A DNA stretch of 64,000 bases from Halomonas alkaliantarctica (GTDB lineage Bacteria; Pseudomonadota; Gammaproteobacteria; Pseudomonadales; Halomonadaceae): NCBI RefSeq assembly GCF_029854215.1, contig NZ_CP122961.1, positions 3,038,001 through 3,102,000 on the forward strand. Reading direction: 5' to 3'. Below the pieces are notes generated by a model that worked only from the letters and a program-made list of their open reading frames with translations, did not search any database and was not told where the DNA came from. The position numbers were made by a program, and so were the translations under genes. The stretch's first letter is position 1. The number at the start of each line of letters is the position of its first letter. This document shows positions 1 to 8,945 of the stretch, in pieces.

Positions 1-540
1 GCTCGCCACGCACTGCAGGCTGGTACCGCCGTTGTTGGCGTTATAAACGGCGTGATCCCACAGCTTTAAATGCGGCACATAAACCAAATCATCGTCAGGT
101 GTTTGGATGTCGACGGTGCGTAAGCCAACGTGCTTGACCTCGCCGTAGGTATCTTCGATTTGTACCCAATCGCCGGGCCGATACGGCAGCTCTACCGCTG
201 AAACAACGCCCGCTATCAGGCTGCTCACGTAATCTTTCATGGCAAAGCCAATGGCCAATCCCAGCGCGCCCATCAGGGTCACCATGTTACGGAGCGACGG
301 CTCAATAATAGTGGGGACGATGATGGCGAGTGCAGTGATCAATATCAGCAAGCGCGTTATCGGCACCAGGGCAAAAATACGAAAACGTACTTGGCCATGC
401 ATTCGGTTGCCGATCCAGTTCAGCCCCCGCTGGCTGACAATAATCAGCACAATGGTCGCTAGCAAAACTAGGCCCAAGGTAATCAGTGCCTGGCTATCGA
501 TATCGTTAAACAGTCGCGCGTACTTCTTTTGTTCTTCCAT
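1..540 (-). CDS. MscS-family mechanosensitive channel, N-terminal 180 residues (partial)
   Basis: Small-conductance mechanosensitive ion channel that would release solutes on hypo-osmotic shock. The gene starts at 540 behind a good GGAGG ribosome site and runs off the left edge of the window. Three hydrophobic segments are visible at about residues 18-37, 57-79 and 86-114. The third is the Gly/Ala-rich pore helix (GALGLAIGFAMKDY) followed by SSLIAG, typical of MscS. The beta domain follows with PYRPGDWV and a VYVPH motif close to the family VPN signature. The short N-terminus (no long periplasmic domain) fits the simple MscS type rather than MscK. The C-terminal half is not visible, so extra cytoplasmic domains cannot be excluded. 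Confidence 0.93.
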   Translation of the reverse strand, partial: MEEQKKYARLFNDIDSQALITLGLVLLATIVLIIVSQRGLNWIGNRMHGQVRFRIFALVPITRLLILITALAIIVPTIIEPSLRNMVTLMGALGLAIGFAMKDYVSSLIAGVVSAVELPYRPGDWVQIEDTYGEVKHVGLRTVDIQTPDDDLVYVPHLKLWDHAVYNANNGGTSLQCVAS

Positions 541-575
541 GGGTTGCCCTCCACGGGCCTGTCACTTATAGCGTC

Positions 576-1724
576 CTAGAGCGGATCGACTAGATAATTA
601 CGCGACTCTAATAACTGACGAACACTCGCGTAGCTTAACGGTGCGATCTGCCAACGCCCTTCGCAGCTTGAAACAATGCCTTTACGCTGCAGGGCTAAAC
701 GGGCATTCAGTGCTTCATGGTGTGAGAAAGGCAGCACTTCTCCTAAAGAGTGGTCATCCAGACCGCCATGAACCAATAACGCATGCAGCACCAGCGTGGC
801 AACATCTCCGGTATCAACGGCAAGTTCCGCCTCGGCGAGAGCATCCACCAGCCACAGCTCATCTTCACCCTCTGCTTTTGGCTCACGCAGCCGCTCGCGC
901 CAGTAGTGCCAAGCAAGGCCAATATGACCGCGGCAGTTGGCCGCTAAGCGCTGGAGCTCTTTATTCGGGGCTTTATCGTTTTGCTTAAATGGTGAGTCAG
1001 GTAGTACCTCTTTACCTGTTCGCGTGCTGTAAACACTCGGGGGCTGGCCCTTATGGGTCGCAATTTGTGCAAAATAGCGCGACAGCTGCTCACCTTCCAT
1101 GGATTGAAGGGTAAACACCGGCACGCCATCAATACCGATAACACGTTGAAGAAAGGCATAGGTCCAGCTATCACAGCCAATCACACCCTGCCCCAAGCGA
1201 CCACTTAAGGCGCGCTCAAGAAACTCTCGAATGCCCTGAATACCCTGGGTGTGGCGCAAAAAATAGCGTTCCAGGGCTGGCACTGCCCATTCGCGTTGAT
1301 TGACACACTGCTCTACCCACTCTGTGTCTCCCTCGGCGAGCTCGCTAAGTGTGGGCGGCGCTAAGCAAGTGATATGGTGCTTTTCAGCCCAATGGGTTAC
1401 CACCGAGGCATGGCCGCTGTAGGGCGTGGTAATAAAGAAAGTAACTGGCGCGTCCTGGCCTTCTAGCTGATGTGCTAACGCTGTTGCGGCGGGCGCCCAA
1501 TCGATGGGAGGTACTAAATGCGCTAGCCTAACCTCAGGTAGTGCCCGTAACTCACTCTCGTCTTTTACTTGCTGCTCAGCGTCGTTTTTGCCCCCCAGCC
1601 ACGACGAGACCGAGCGTAGCGAACGCCGCCACTGGCTTGCCTGGGTCTGCTCGGGGGTATGAAAGTGTTCAAGCTCAACGACCGCCCAAAGCGGCGTGTT
1701 GGCTGATGATGACTGCTCCCCCAT
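576..1724 (-). CDS. Hypothetical protein, AAA-like with degenerate P-loop and C-terminal winged helix
   Basis: A 382-residue protein of no family I can name. It starts at 1724 behind AGGGGC and lies just upstream of the MscS gene on the same strand, 35 bases apart, so the two are probably co-transcribed. Residues 94-123 look like the first strand, loop and helix of a P-loop NTPase, but the loop at about 99-107 reads TTPYSGHAS, with His and Ala where Lys and Ser/Thr are expected. A second strand-like stretch (VIGCDSW, 181-187) and a sensor-2-like helix (about 259-280) follow. Residues 308-380 look like a winged helix. There are no membrane segments. I infer a structural or regulatory ATPase relative that no longer binds nucleotide; the fold assignment is by eye only. 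Confidence 0.7.
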   Translation of the reverse strand: MGEQSSSANTPLWAVVELEHFHTPEQTQASQWRRSLRSVSSWLGGKNDAEQQVKDESELRALPEVRLAHLVPPIDWAPAATALAHQLEGQDAPVTFFITTPYSGHASVVTHWAEKHHITCLAPPTLSELAEGDTEWVEQCVNQREWAVPALERYFLRHTQGIQGIREFLERALSGRLGQGVIGCDSWTYAFLQRVIGIDGVPVFTLQSMEGEQLSRYFAQIATHKGQPPSVYSTRTGKEVLPDSPFKQNDKAPNKELQRLAANCRGHIGLAWHYWRERLREPKAEGEDELWLVDALAEAELAVDTGDVATLVLHALLVHGGLDDHSLGEVLPFSHHEALNARLALQRKGIVSSCEGRWQIAPLSYASVRQLLESRNYLVDPL

Positions 1725-1896
1725 GACATTGCCCCTATGGCTAGCGATAAGCGCTCACTTTAACACGGTGTGCCCAGCTTCTACTCTCATAGGCGAACTT
1801 ATGGTCTAAAATAAAGTCTTTATAGACAGTAGTTAGCGCACATAACGGACTATTATTTTATTGCCAAAGCAATGGCAAAAGCTAAAGGAGAAAGCG

Positions 1897-2163
1897 ATGA
1901 GTGTTGTCCATGTTAGCGAAGCAGAGTTGCACGCCAAGCTCGAGAAGTGCATTGCCGGTGAGCGGCTACTGATTGAGCATGAGGGCAATCGCTTTAGCGC
2001 CAGAATCCAGCATGTGGGACTAATGGGCGTAAAGGTGATTCCTGAATCGGAGATCAAGAACAGTCACAAAACGCCAGGAGATGTCGAAGGCGTCACTGTT
2101 CCCTACGACGAGATATTAGAGCTTGAAGTGAAGGGTGTGGTCTACAGCCGCTTGCCTGAGTAG
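1897..2163 (+). CDS. Hypothetical small protein, 88 residues
   Basis: The ATG at 1897 is preceded by AAAGGAGA at an ideal distance, so the in-frame TTG 36 bases upstream is not needed. The product is mixed alpha/beta: a short N-terminal helix (residues 7-18), then beta-rich segments (RLLIEHEG, FSARIQHVG, GVKVIPE) and a C-terminal acidic beta stretch. There is no signal peptide, no membrane segment and no cysteine cluster. I do not recognise the family. It stands alone on the plus strand between two minus-strand genes and is followed by a terminator-like hairpin. Confidence 0.75.
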   Translation: MSVVHVSEAELHAKLEKCIAGERLLIEHEGNRFSARIQHVGLMGVKVIPESEIKNSHKTPGDVEGVTVPYDEILELEVKGVVYSRLPE

Positions 2164-2168
2164 TACTC

Positions 2169-2201
2169 TTGCACGCCCTGCAACCAGGACAAGGCGTGCA
2201 A
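2169..2201 (+). terminator. Hairpin terminator after the 88-residue gene
   Basis: TTGCACGCC (2169-2177) pairs perfectly with GGCGTGCAA (2193-2201). A T-rich stretch (CCTTTTATTTT) follows within a few bases. It sits six bases past the stop codon of the upstream gene and between convergent genes, so it fits a rho-independent terminator with a rather long loop. Confidence 0.6.
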
Positions 2202-2228
2202 ACTGCCTTTTATTTTGCTGCTAAGGTG

Positions 2229-3236
2229 TTAGAACGTCAGGCAGATTTTGCCGAAGTGCTGGCCAGATTCCTGATGGCGGAAAGCGTCGGCGATCTCGGT
2301 AAGCGGAAATTCACGGTCAATGATCGGGTGCATATCGAATGTTTCCAGCGCACGGATCATCTCGATCTGCTGGCGACGACTGCCCACAATCAAGCCCTTC
2401 AAGTTCGCCTGTTTGGCCATTAACTTGGCCGTCGGCAACTCACCCTCACGCCCAGTGAGGATACCAATCAAGGCGATATGCCCACCGATTTTGATCGCAT
2501 CAAAGGATTGCGGCAGCGTACCTGGCCCGCCGACTTCGACGATATGATCAACGCCTTCGCCGTTGGTCAGCTCTTTAACCCGCTTACCCCAATCAGGCGT
2601 CTCTTTATAGTTGATGGTGTGCTCTGCACCCATCTCACGCAGCCGCGCCAGCTTTTCATTCGATGAAGACGTAGCGATTACCCGCGCGCCCATCAAACGA
2701 GCAAACTGCAGGGCAAAAATGGATACCCCTCCGGTGCCCAGCACCAGCACGCTGTCGCCCGCTTTAATGCCACCATCGACGACCAGTGCCCGCCAAGCGG
2801 TTAAGCCAGCGGTGGTTAAAGTAGCGGATTCCGCGTGGCTGTAGCCCTTGGGCTGATGGGTAAACCACTCAACCGGGCGCACCACCTGTTCACGAGCGTA
2901 GCCATCCACGCCGTCACCCGGCGTAGTGCGAAAATCGCCCACTCTGGCCGGGCCTTCCAGCCAGTGCGGGAAGAATGTCGAAACCACGTGGTCGCCCACC
3001 GCAAATTCGCTAACACCTTCGCCGACGGCTTCGACAACGCCCGCGCCGTCCGACATGGGAATCCGTCCATCGTCGGCAGGAATCATCCCGGCGACCACGG
3101 CATAGTCATGGAAATTCAAGGAACTTGCATGCAGGCGTACTTTAATTTCACCTGGGCCAGGCTCGCCTGGGGCCGCTAGCTCAACGACCTCTAGCTTGTC
3201 TAAACCGCCGGGCTCTCTAAGCTGAATGGCTTGCAT
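2229..3236 (-). CDS. Zinc-independent alcohol dehydrogenase / quinone oxidoreductase (MDR family)
   Basis: NAD(P)H-dependent medium-chain dehydrogenase/reductase of 335 residues. The N-terminal GroES-like domain spans about residues 1-125. The Rossmann dinucleotide motif LGTGGVS lies near 166-172, in a central strand-helix unit ending in TSSSNEK, whose lack of an acidic residue at the strand end suggests NADP preference. There is no GHE zinc ligand and no four-cysteine structural zinc loop, so it belongs to the zinc-free quinone-reductase branch. The ATG at 3236 has GGAGG five bases upstream, better spaced than the GTG just before it. Substrate cannot be predicted. It is the last gene before the ABC exporter gene in the same direction, 42 bases away. 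Confidence 0.88.
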   Translation of the reverse strand: MQAIQLREPGGLDKLEVVELAAPGEPGPGEIKVRLHASSLNFHDYAVVAGMIPADDGRIPMSDGAGVVEAVGEGVSEFAVGDHVVSTFFPHWLEGPARVGDFRTTPGDGVDGYAREQVVRPVEWFTHQPKGYSHAESATLTTAGLTAWRALVVDGGIKAGDSVLVLGTGGVSIFALQFARLMGARVIATSSSNEKLARLREMGAEHTINYKETPDWGKRVKELTNGEGVDHIVEVGGPGTLPQSFDAIKIGGHIALIGILTGREGELPTAKLMAKQANLKGLIVGSRRQQIEMIRALETFDMHPIIDREFPLTEIADAFRHQESGQHFGKICLTF

Positions 3237-3278
3237 CACTGCCTCCTATTGAACGCACATCGTTAAAAAACGACTGGT

Positions 3279-5177
3279 CTATTTTGAGGTGAGGGCACTT
3301 TCCTCAAGATCAAGGTCGTGGCCTAAAAAACCACCCGACTGCCGCTGCCACAGGCTGGCATAGATACCCCCTTTTGCCAGTAACTCCTGATGCGTGCCGG
3401 TTTCGACGATGCGCCCTTCATCCACCACAATCAGTCGGTCGAGCATGGCGATGGTGGAGAGTCGGTGGGCGATAGCAATCACCGTTTTACCTTCCATCAG
3501 CGTATCTAGCTGCTCTTGAATAGCGGCTTCCACTTCGGAGTCCAGCGCAGAGGTGGCCTCGTCCAACACCAGAATCGGCGCATTTTTTAGCAGCACCCGA
3601 GCAATCGCGATCCGCTGACGTTGGCCACCTGACAACTTAACGCCACGCTCACCGACGAGGGCATCCAATCCGCGACGCCCTTTCGGATCGACCAGCTCGT
3701 CGATAAAGGTATCCGCATGGGCGCGACACACCGCGCTCCAAACGTCTTCCTCACTGGCATGAGGGCTACCGTAACGGATGTTGTCGCGCAGCGAACGGTG
3801 TAGCAGTGAGGTGTCCTGGGTGACCATGCCAATCTGGTGGCGCAAGGAGGTCTGGGTAACCTCGGCAATGTTCTGCCCATCAATCAGAATACGCCCACCC
3901 TGCACGTCGTAAAAACGCAGCAGCAGGTTGGCAAGCGTCGATTTACCCGCCCCCGAGCGCCCTATCAAACCGATTTTCTCACCGGGGGCGATAGTTAAGT
4001 TCAAGCCATCAAACACGGTTTTGTTTTCGCCCTTGGCCTGCTCGTAACCAAACCGCATGGCGTCAAAACGAATTTCCCCTTGGGGCACTTCTAACGGCAG
4101 AGCGCCCGGGGCGTCACGCACGGTCGGATCCCGGGCAATGGTATTCATGCCATCCTGTACGGTGCCGATATTTTCAAACAGCCCGGCAACTTCCCACAAT
4201 ATCCAGTCGGACATAAAGCGGATACGCATGACCAGCGCAATGGCAATCGCCAGCACGCCCAACGAAATCGCCTCCGTGTACCAGGCGCTGATCGCCATGG
4301 CCGCCGTACCCACCAACAGTGCGGTGTTCAGCAGCGTCAGTCCCACGCTCATAATAGTCACCAAGCGCATCTGGCGATGCACTGTGACCATAAAGCCTTC
4401 CATAGCGTCTTTTGCGTAGCGCTGCTCGCGCTCGGTGTCTGCAAAAAGCTTGATGGTTTGGATATTGCTGTAGCTGTCCACCACGCGCCCGGTCATCTGG
4501 GCACGGGCGTCTGCCTGGGCCATGGAAACGTCGCGCAAACGCGGCACGAAGTAGCGCATAATCGCCAGGTAGCCCACCAGCCACAGGCCCAGCGGAACCA
4601 GCAGCAATAGATCTGCACGGCCCAACAGGTAGGCTGCACCAGTGAAATAGACGATGGCGTAGACCAATAGATCCATCACTTTGGTGACGGTCTCGCGTAT
4701 CGCCAGCGCCGTTTGCATCACCTTTTGCGACACCCGCCCGGCAAATTCGTCCTGATAAAACGCCAGGCTCTGGCTAAGCATATGGCGGTGGGATAACCAA
4801 CGGCCGATCATCGGGTAGTTACCGAAAATACTCTGATGGGTGACCAGTGACTGCATGAGTACTAACAGCGGCAAACCGATCAGCAGCAATAGTCCCAGGC
4901 CAGCAAGCCACAGGCCGTTTTCAGCCCAAAAGCCTGCGCGTTCAACGTTGCCCAGCCAATCGACTAACTGCCCCATGTAACTGAAAAAAACCACTTCAGC
5001 CGCCGATACCAGCGCCGTGAACAGCGTCATTAGCAGCAACAGCGGCAGCATCGGACGGGAGAAGTGCGCAATAAACGGCATTAAGCCCTTAGGCGGCGTT
5101 TTAACCTCGCCTTCGGGGTAAGGGTTAACTCGCGTTTCGAAGTAACGAAATAGCGGCTGTAAAACACGCGATAGCAT
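3279..5177 (-). CDS. ABC exporter, fused transmembrane and ATPase domains
   Basis: Half-transporter of 632 residues in the MsbA/ABCB group, acting in the inner membrane as a dimer. Hydrophobic helices cover about residues 43-70, 88-112, 168-207 and 272-325. The ATPase domain starts near 365: Walker A GRSGAGKS (407-414), signature LSGGQ (515-519), Walker B ILVLDE (535-540) and the H-loop His at 571. All catalytic residues are present. The ATG at 5177 has AAGGAAG upstream. Substrate is unknown; lipid A flippase MsbA is normally shorter (about 580) and lies next to lpxK, which is not here, so a lipid or drug exporter is as likely. The acidic C-terminal tail is unusual but unremarkable. Confidence 0.9.
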   Translation of the reverse strand: MLSRVLQPLFRYFETRVNPYPEGEVKTPPKGLMPFIAHFSRPMLPLLLLMTLFTALVSAAEVVFFSYMGQLVDWLGNVERAGFWAENGLWLAGLGLLLLIGLPLLVLMQSLVTHQSIFGNYPMIGRWLSHRHMLSQSLAFYQDEFAGRVSQKVMQTALAIRETVTKVMDLLVYAIVYFTGAAYLLGRADLLLLVPLGLWLVGYLAIMRYFVPRLRDVSMAQADARAQMTGRVVDSYSNIQTIKLFADTEREQRYAKDAMEGFMVTVHRQMRLVTIMSVGLTLLNTALLVGTAAMAISAWYTEAISLGVLAIAIALVMRIRFMSDWILWEVAGLFENIGTVQDGMNTIARDPTVRDAPGALPLEVPQGEIRFDAMRFGYEQAKGENKTVFDGLNLTIAPGEKIGLIGRSGAGKSTLANLLLRFYDVQGGRILIDGQNIAEVTQTSLRHQIGMVTQDTSLLHRSLRDNIRYGSPHASEEDVWSAVCRAHADTFIDELVDPKGRRGLDALVGERGVKLSGGQRQRIAIARVLLKNAPILVLDEATSALDSEVEAAIQEQLDTLMEGKTVIAIAHRLSTIAMLDRLIVVDEGRIVETGTHQELLAKGGIYASLWQRQSGGFLGHDLDLEESALTSK

Positions 5178-5266
5178 GAGGCTTCCTTACGTGACTGGCG
5201 GTGGTATTGACGGTCTTTACTTTTTTATAGGTGAGTGTGGAAGGTGTAGATGTCGTTAAAATGTCA

Positions 5267-6292
5267 TTAAGAATTAGAGTGCCGCAGCAGCCAGCGCGCC
5301 CAAAAAGGCGCAATGATCATCAGCGTGACCATGCGCAGCAGATGGTGGAAGGCAACAAACACCGGATCGATATTGAGCGCGACGGCCAAAATAGCCATTT
5401 CGCCAATGCCTCCAGGTGCCAGCGCCAGCAGCGCCACGTCGCGACCTACCCCTAGCAGTTGGTGAATCAGCTCGGCAAATAGCGCTAGTACCGACAAGGC
5501 TAACAACGTCGCCACGCCGGACTGCCATAAATAGCGGCCAAAAAGCTTGCGCGTCATGCCCTGAAAGCGCGAACCGATGGCACTGCCCAGTACCCATAGC
5601 ATAAGGTTCATTCCCCACTCCGGAAGAGCGAGACTGGCAATATCAATACCGGATAATAGAGCAGCCACTAGCAGTGGTGCCAGCAGTGCGGGACTGGGAA
5701 TTCGCAGCCAGCGACCTAGCGGCAATAACAGCGGGATCAGCAGTAGCATCCAACCATGCTCCAAGCCGCTGTGCACAGGGCCGATCCCCTCTCCCCCGCC
5801 TTCATAGGCCCAAAATAGGGGCGGCAAAAAAAGAATGACTAAAATGATGCGTAGCGACTGGGCGACCGCAATGCGCTGTGGATCACCGCCGCACTTTTCA
5901 CCCAGCAGGATCATCGCCGTCATGGCTCCAGGAGAAGCGCCAAACCAAGCACTGACCGGGTCAAAACCACAGCTTCGATACCAGGCAGCGGCGACGGCGG
6001 TAGACGCTGCCACCCCCAGCAGTAATAACGCAGCGGAAACAGGCCAATCCAGTACGCGGTGCGCCAACTGCGGTGTCACCTGGCTACCCAGCACCATGCC
6101 CATCACCGCTAGAAATACATTACGCAGCGGTTCAGGTACTGCGACCTTCACGCCCTGTGAAGAAGCCAGCAGATTGGCAATCAAAGGACCTAGCATCCAG
6201 GCGAGGGGTAAACCGGTCAAGTGAAACAGCGTGCCGCCCACGACGCCAATGGCTAACGATGTTAATAGCGCTTTTGCACTCCCTGCCGACAC
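5267..6292 (-). CDS. AbrB-family (PF05145-type) membrane protein
   Basis: Polytopic inner-membrane protein of about 341 residues with roughly ten hydrophobic segments arranged as two similar halves, each with a Gly/Pro-rich GxxxxxxTGLPLAWMLGP-like or PGGIGEMA motif. This is the pattern of the family annotated AbrB or 'ammonia monooxygenase', a name unrelated to the DNA-binding AbrB. I chose the GTG at 6292 because AGGA lies six bases before it; a GTG at 6313 in frame is also possible. Members are thought to be transporters, but substrates are not established. The gene follows an unannotated stretch and precedes the ABC exporter in the opposite reading order (both minus strand). Confidence 0.85.
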   Translation of the reverse strand: MSAGSAKALLTSLAIGVVGGTLFHLTGLPLAWMLGPLIANLLASSQGVKVAVPEPLRNVFLAVMGMVLGSQVTPQLAHRVLDWPVSAALLLLGVAASTAVAAAWYRSCGFDPVSAWFGASPGAMTAMILLGEKCGGDPQRIAVAQSLRIILVILFLPPLFWAYEGGGEGIGPVHSGLEHGWMLLLIPLLLPLGRWLRIPSPALLAPLLVAALLSGIDIASLALPEWGMNLMLWVLGSAIGSRFQGMTRKLFGRYLWQSGVATLLALSVLALFAELIHQLLGVGRDVALLALAPGGIGEMAILAVALNIDPVFVAFHHLLRMVTLMIIAPFWARWLLRHSNS

Positions 6293-6501
6293 TCTCTTTA
6301 TCCTGCCCCCCACGCGTGCTCCTCGCCTTAGCCGTGTTGTTGAGTGGCAGTACTGCTAATAACAGAACCGTCGACAACCGTTAACATGCTAAGAATATCG
6401 ACTTACGACGCTTATGGCTATCGACCGGGGCTACCTGTCCGGGCTTATTTGCCAGTGCTTTCGGCCGGGGCTTATCGACCAGGGTTTATCGAAAGAACTG
6501 T

Positions 6502-7377
6502 TCAGTAAGGCTGCGGAATTTCGCCATCGTCATCATCATCGCGCATGCGCGCCTGGCGTTCCGCCTCTTCCTCTTTGGCATCGTCGATCACTTCCATCAG
6601 CTCATCGACGTTAGCAATATGGGTGTCGGCATCGAAGTGGCCAGTGAGCTTACTGTCCGGATGTAGTTCGCCGGTTTCATACAGCGCCCACATCTCTTTG
6701 CCGTACTGGGTATCAAGAAGCGCGGGCGCGTACTTACCGAAATAGTCGCGCATGTTATCCACATCGCGGTACAGCATCGCGGCGGCGCTGTTATTACCCG
6801 CTGCATCGACTGCCTGAGGCAAATCGATAATCACCGGGCCAGAGGCATCGACCAGCACGTTAAATTCCGACAGATCGCCGTGAATCAAACCCGCACACAG
6901 CATACGTACCACGTCTTGAATGACTTTGGCGTAGTAGGTCTCGGCTTGCTCTGGCGTGAGTGTGACTTCGTCCAAGCGCGGCGCGACGTTGCCTTCGGCG
7001 TCGCTGATCATCTCCATCAACAGTACGCCGTCCACAAAGCCATGGGGCTCAGGTACCCGCACACCCGCCGAGGCAAGACGGTAGAGCGCGTCGACTTCGG
7101 CATTCAGCCATGCCTGCTCCTGCTCTTTCTGGCCGTAACGAGTCTTTTTAGCCATCGCCCTTGAGCGGCGGCTATTGCGCTCTTTACGTCCCTCTTGATA
7201 CTGAACGGCCTGTTTAAAGCTGCGCTGTTTGGCCTCTTTAAATACTTTGGCACAGCGCACTTCTTCACCGCAGCGCACCACGTAGACCTGCGCTTCCTTG
7301 CCACTCATTAACTGCACCAACACCTCGTCGATCATTCCATCATCGACCAGGGGCTGTAATCGCTTAGGGATTTTCAT
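6502..7377 (-). CDS. RIO1-like serine/threonine protein kinase (PA4780 family)
   Basis: Cytoplasmic kinase of 291 residues. The nucleotide loop SGKEAQVY is at 25-32, the ATP-anchoring Lys in CAKVFK near 44, the catalytic loop HGDLSEFN at 166-173 and the metal-binding DLPQ at 185-188, all matching the RIO fold. A basic linker (about 62-85) and an extremely acidic C-terminal tail (RDDDDDGE) bracket the kinase core. Bacterial RIO-like kinases of this group are widespread in pseudomonads and halomonads; their substrates are not known, although the archaeal and eukaryotic relatives act in ribosome maturation. Its position next to dbpA, a ribosome-assembly helicase gene, 34 bases downstream of it, is consistent with a ribosome-linked role (inference). 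Confidence 0.9.
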   Translation of the reverse strand: MKIPKRLQPLVDDGMIDEVLVQLMSGKEAQVYVVRCGEEVRCAKVFKEAKQRSFKQAVQYQEGRKERNSRRSRAMAKKTRYGQKEQEQAWLNAEVDALYRLASAGVRVPEPHGFVDGVLLMEMISDAEGNVAPRLDEVTLTPEQAETYYAKVIQDVVRMLCAGLIHGDLSEFNVLVDASGPVIIDLPQAVDAAGNNSAAAMLYRDVDNMRDYFGKYAPALLDTQYGKEMWALYETGELHPDSKLTGHFDADTHIANVDELMEVIDDAKEEEAERQARMRDDDDDGEIPQPY

Positions 7378-7410
7378 GGTTAGCTGCGTCGGCTCCTCTT
7401 TGGTACGCGT

Positions 7411-8808
7411 TCAATAACGGATACGGCGAACACGGAAAGCACGCCCTTTTAATTTATCACGCTCGAGTTTGGCCTGAGCCTGTTGGATCACATCGCGCTC
7501 AACGGCCACATAGGCACTGCGTGCAAGCACTTTGATTTTACCCACTTGATCGCCGCGCAAGCCGCCTTCACTGGTCAGCGCGCCAAGAATGTCGCCGGGA
7601 CGCAGTTTATCTTTTTTGCCACCGGCTAACTGCAGCGTCGCCATTAACGGCTCGAACGGCACCGAGTGCTGCGGTTTAGGCAGGGGCTCAGTTTTAATCG
7701 CCTGCTCCAGCAATCCTTCCAGCCGCTCCAGCCGATAACTCTCTTTAGGGGTTACCAGTGTGCAGGCAATGCCACTGGCTCCGGCACGCCCGGTGCGACC
7801 TACCCGGTGCACGTGAACATCAAGCTCGCGGGCAATTTGGTAGTTAAACACGGCGTCCAGTTGGGCAATATCCAGCCCGCGGGCGGCAACGTCCGTGGCC
7901 ACCAGAATAGACGCACTCTGGTTAGAGAACAGGATCAGAATGCGATCACGGTCTTTCTGCTCTAAATCGCCATTGAGCGCCACAGCGCTAAAACCAGCAT
8001 CGGTCAGTTGCTCAGCCACTGCCTGAGTTTCGCGCTTGGTGTTGCAGAATACCACGCTGGTTGCGGGCCGATAGACCAGCAGCAGTTGGCGCAGGGCGTC
8101 AAAGCGCGCCTCTTCATTGGCGACGCTATAGAAGTACTGTTGAATCGTCGTGGCGTCGTGTACCTCGGCGATTTTCACCATTACCGGCTCACGCATGACG
8201 CCGCGGGTCATCTCGGTTAGACCGCCCGATGACTGCTCGTCCGGGAAAGTCGCGCTGAACAGCAGCGTTTGGCGGTCAGTTGGGGTTTCGGCAATGATGT
8301 CATCAATGGTTGCCTGAAAGCCCATATCCAGCATGCGATCCGCTTCATCCAGCACCAGCATGGCGAGGGATTCCAGCGTCAGCGAGCCTTTGCGCAAGTG
8401 CTCGTCAATACGCCCCGGTGTCCCCACGACAATGTGCGCGCCGTGCTCTAAAGAGCCGAGCTGCGGGCCAAAGGGTGCACCGCCGCAGAGAGTCAGTATT
8501 TTCACATTGGCCATGCCACGGGCCAAGCGGCGCAGCTCTTCAGCCACCTGGTCAGCGAGCTCCCGGGTGGGGCACAGCACCAAGCCTTGCACCGCAAAGC
8601 TCTCGACTCTCAATTTAGCCAGCAGTGCCAAACCAAACGCCGCCGTTTTGCCTGAACCGGTTTTTGCCTGCGCCAGCACATCGCGCCCGGCCAGCATCGG
8701 CGGCAGGCTCTCTGCCTGCACCGGCGACATTTCGTGGTAGCCAAGGGACGCAAGGTTGCTCAGTAGTGCTTTTGGCAACGCTAACGAGGAGAAAGAGGAG
8801 TCAGACAC
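7411..8808 (-). CDS. dbpA: ATP-dependent RNA helicase DbpA
   Basis: DEAD-box helicase of 465 residues that in E. coli acts on the 23S rRNA peptidyl-transferase region during 50S assembly. Walker A AKTGSGKT is at about 48-55, PTREL follows, DEAD is at 154-157, then SAT and the HRVGRTGR motif VI. The C-terminal about 75 residues form the DbpA RNA-binding domain (GDILGALT, GKIKV, ending GRAFRVRRIR), which separates DbpA from RhlE or SrmB. I chose the GTG at 8808 (AAGG upstream, usual DbpA length); an ATG 36 bases upstream in frame would add a non-conserved extension. It is followed after 33 bases by the RIO1-like kinase gene. Confidence 0.93.
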   Translation of the reverse strand: MSDSSFSSLALPKALLSNLASLGYHEMSPVQAESLPPMLAGRDVLAQAKTGSGKTAAFGLALLAKLRVESFAVQGLVLCPTRELADQVAEELRRLARGMANVKILTLCGGAPFGPQLGSLEHGAHIVVGTPGRIDEHLRKGSLTLESLAMLVLDEADRMLDMGFQATIDDIIAETPTDRQTLLFSATFPDEQSSGGLTEMTRGVMREPVMVKIAEVHDATTIQQYFYSVANEEARFDALRQLLLVYRPATSVVFCNTKRETQAVAEQLTDAGFSAVALNGDLEQKDRDRILILFSNQSASILVATDVAARGLDIAQLDAVFNYQIARELDVHVHRVGRTGRAGASGIACTLVTPKESYRLERLEGLLEQAIKTEPLPKPQHSVPFEPLMATLQLAGGKKDKLRPGDILGALTSEGGLRGDQVGKIKVLARSAYVAVERDVIQQAQAKLERDKLKGRAFRVRRIRY

Positions 8809-8945
8809 GATATTACCTTGCTTGGGCCACAGGTAGGTGACCATCGGAAAAACAGCGCGTGATACCTAAAGGGGTAGACGACACACGCAAATATTACCGC
8901 ACCATACCAGAAAGTGCCTTGGGCTGCGCCGCCCTCACATCGACA

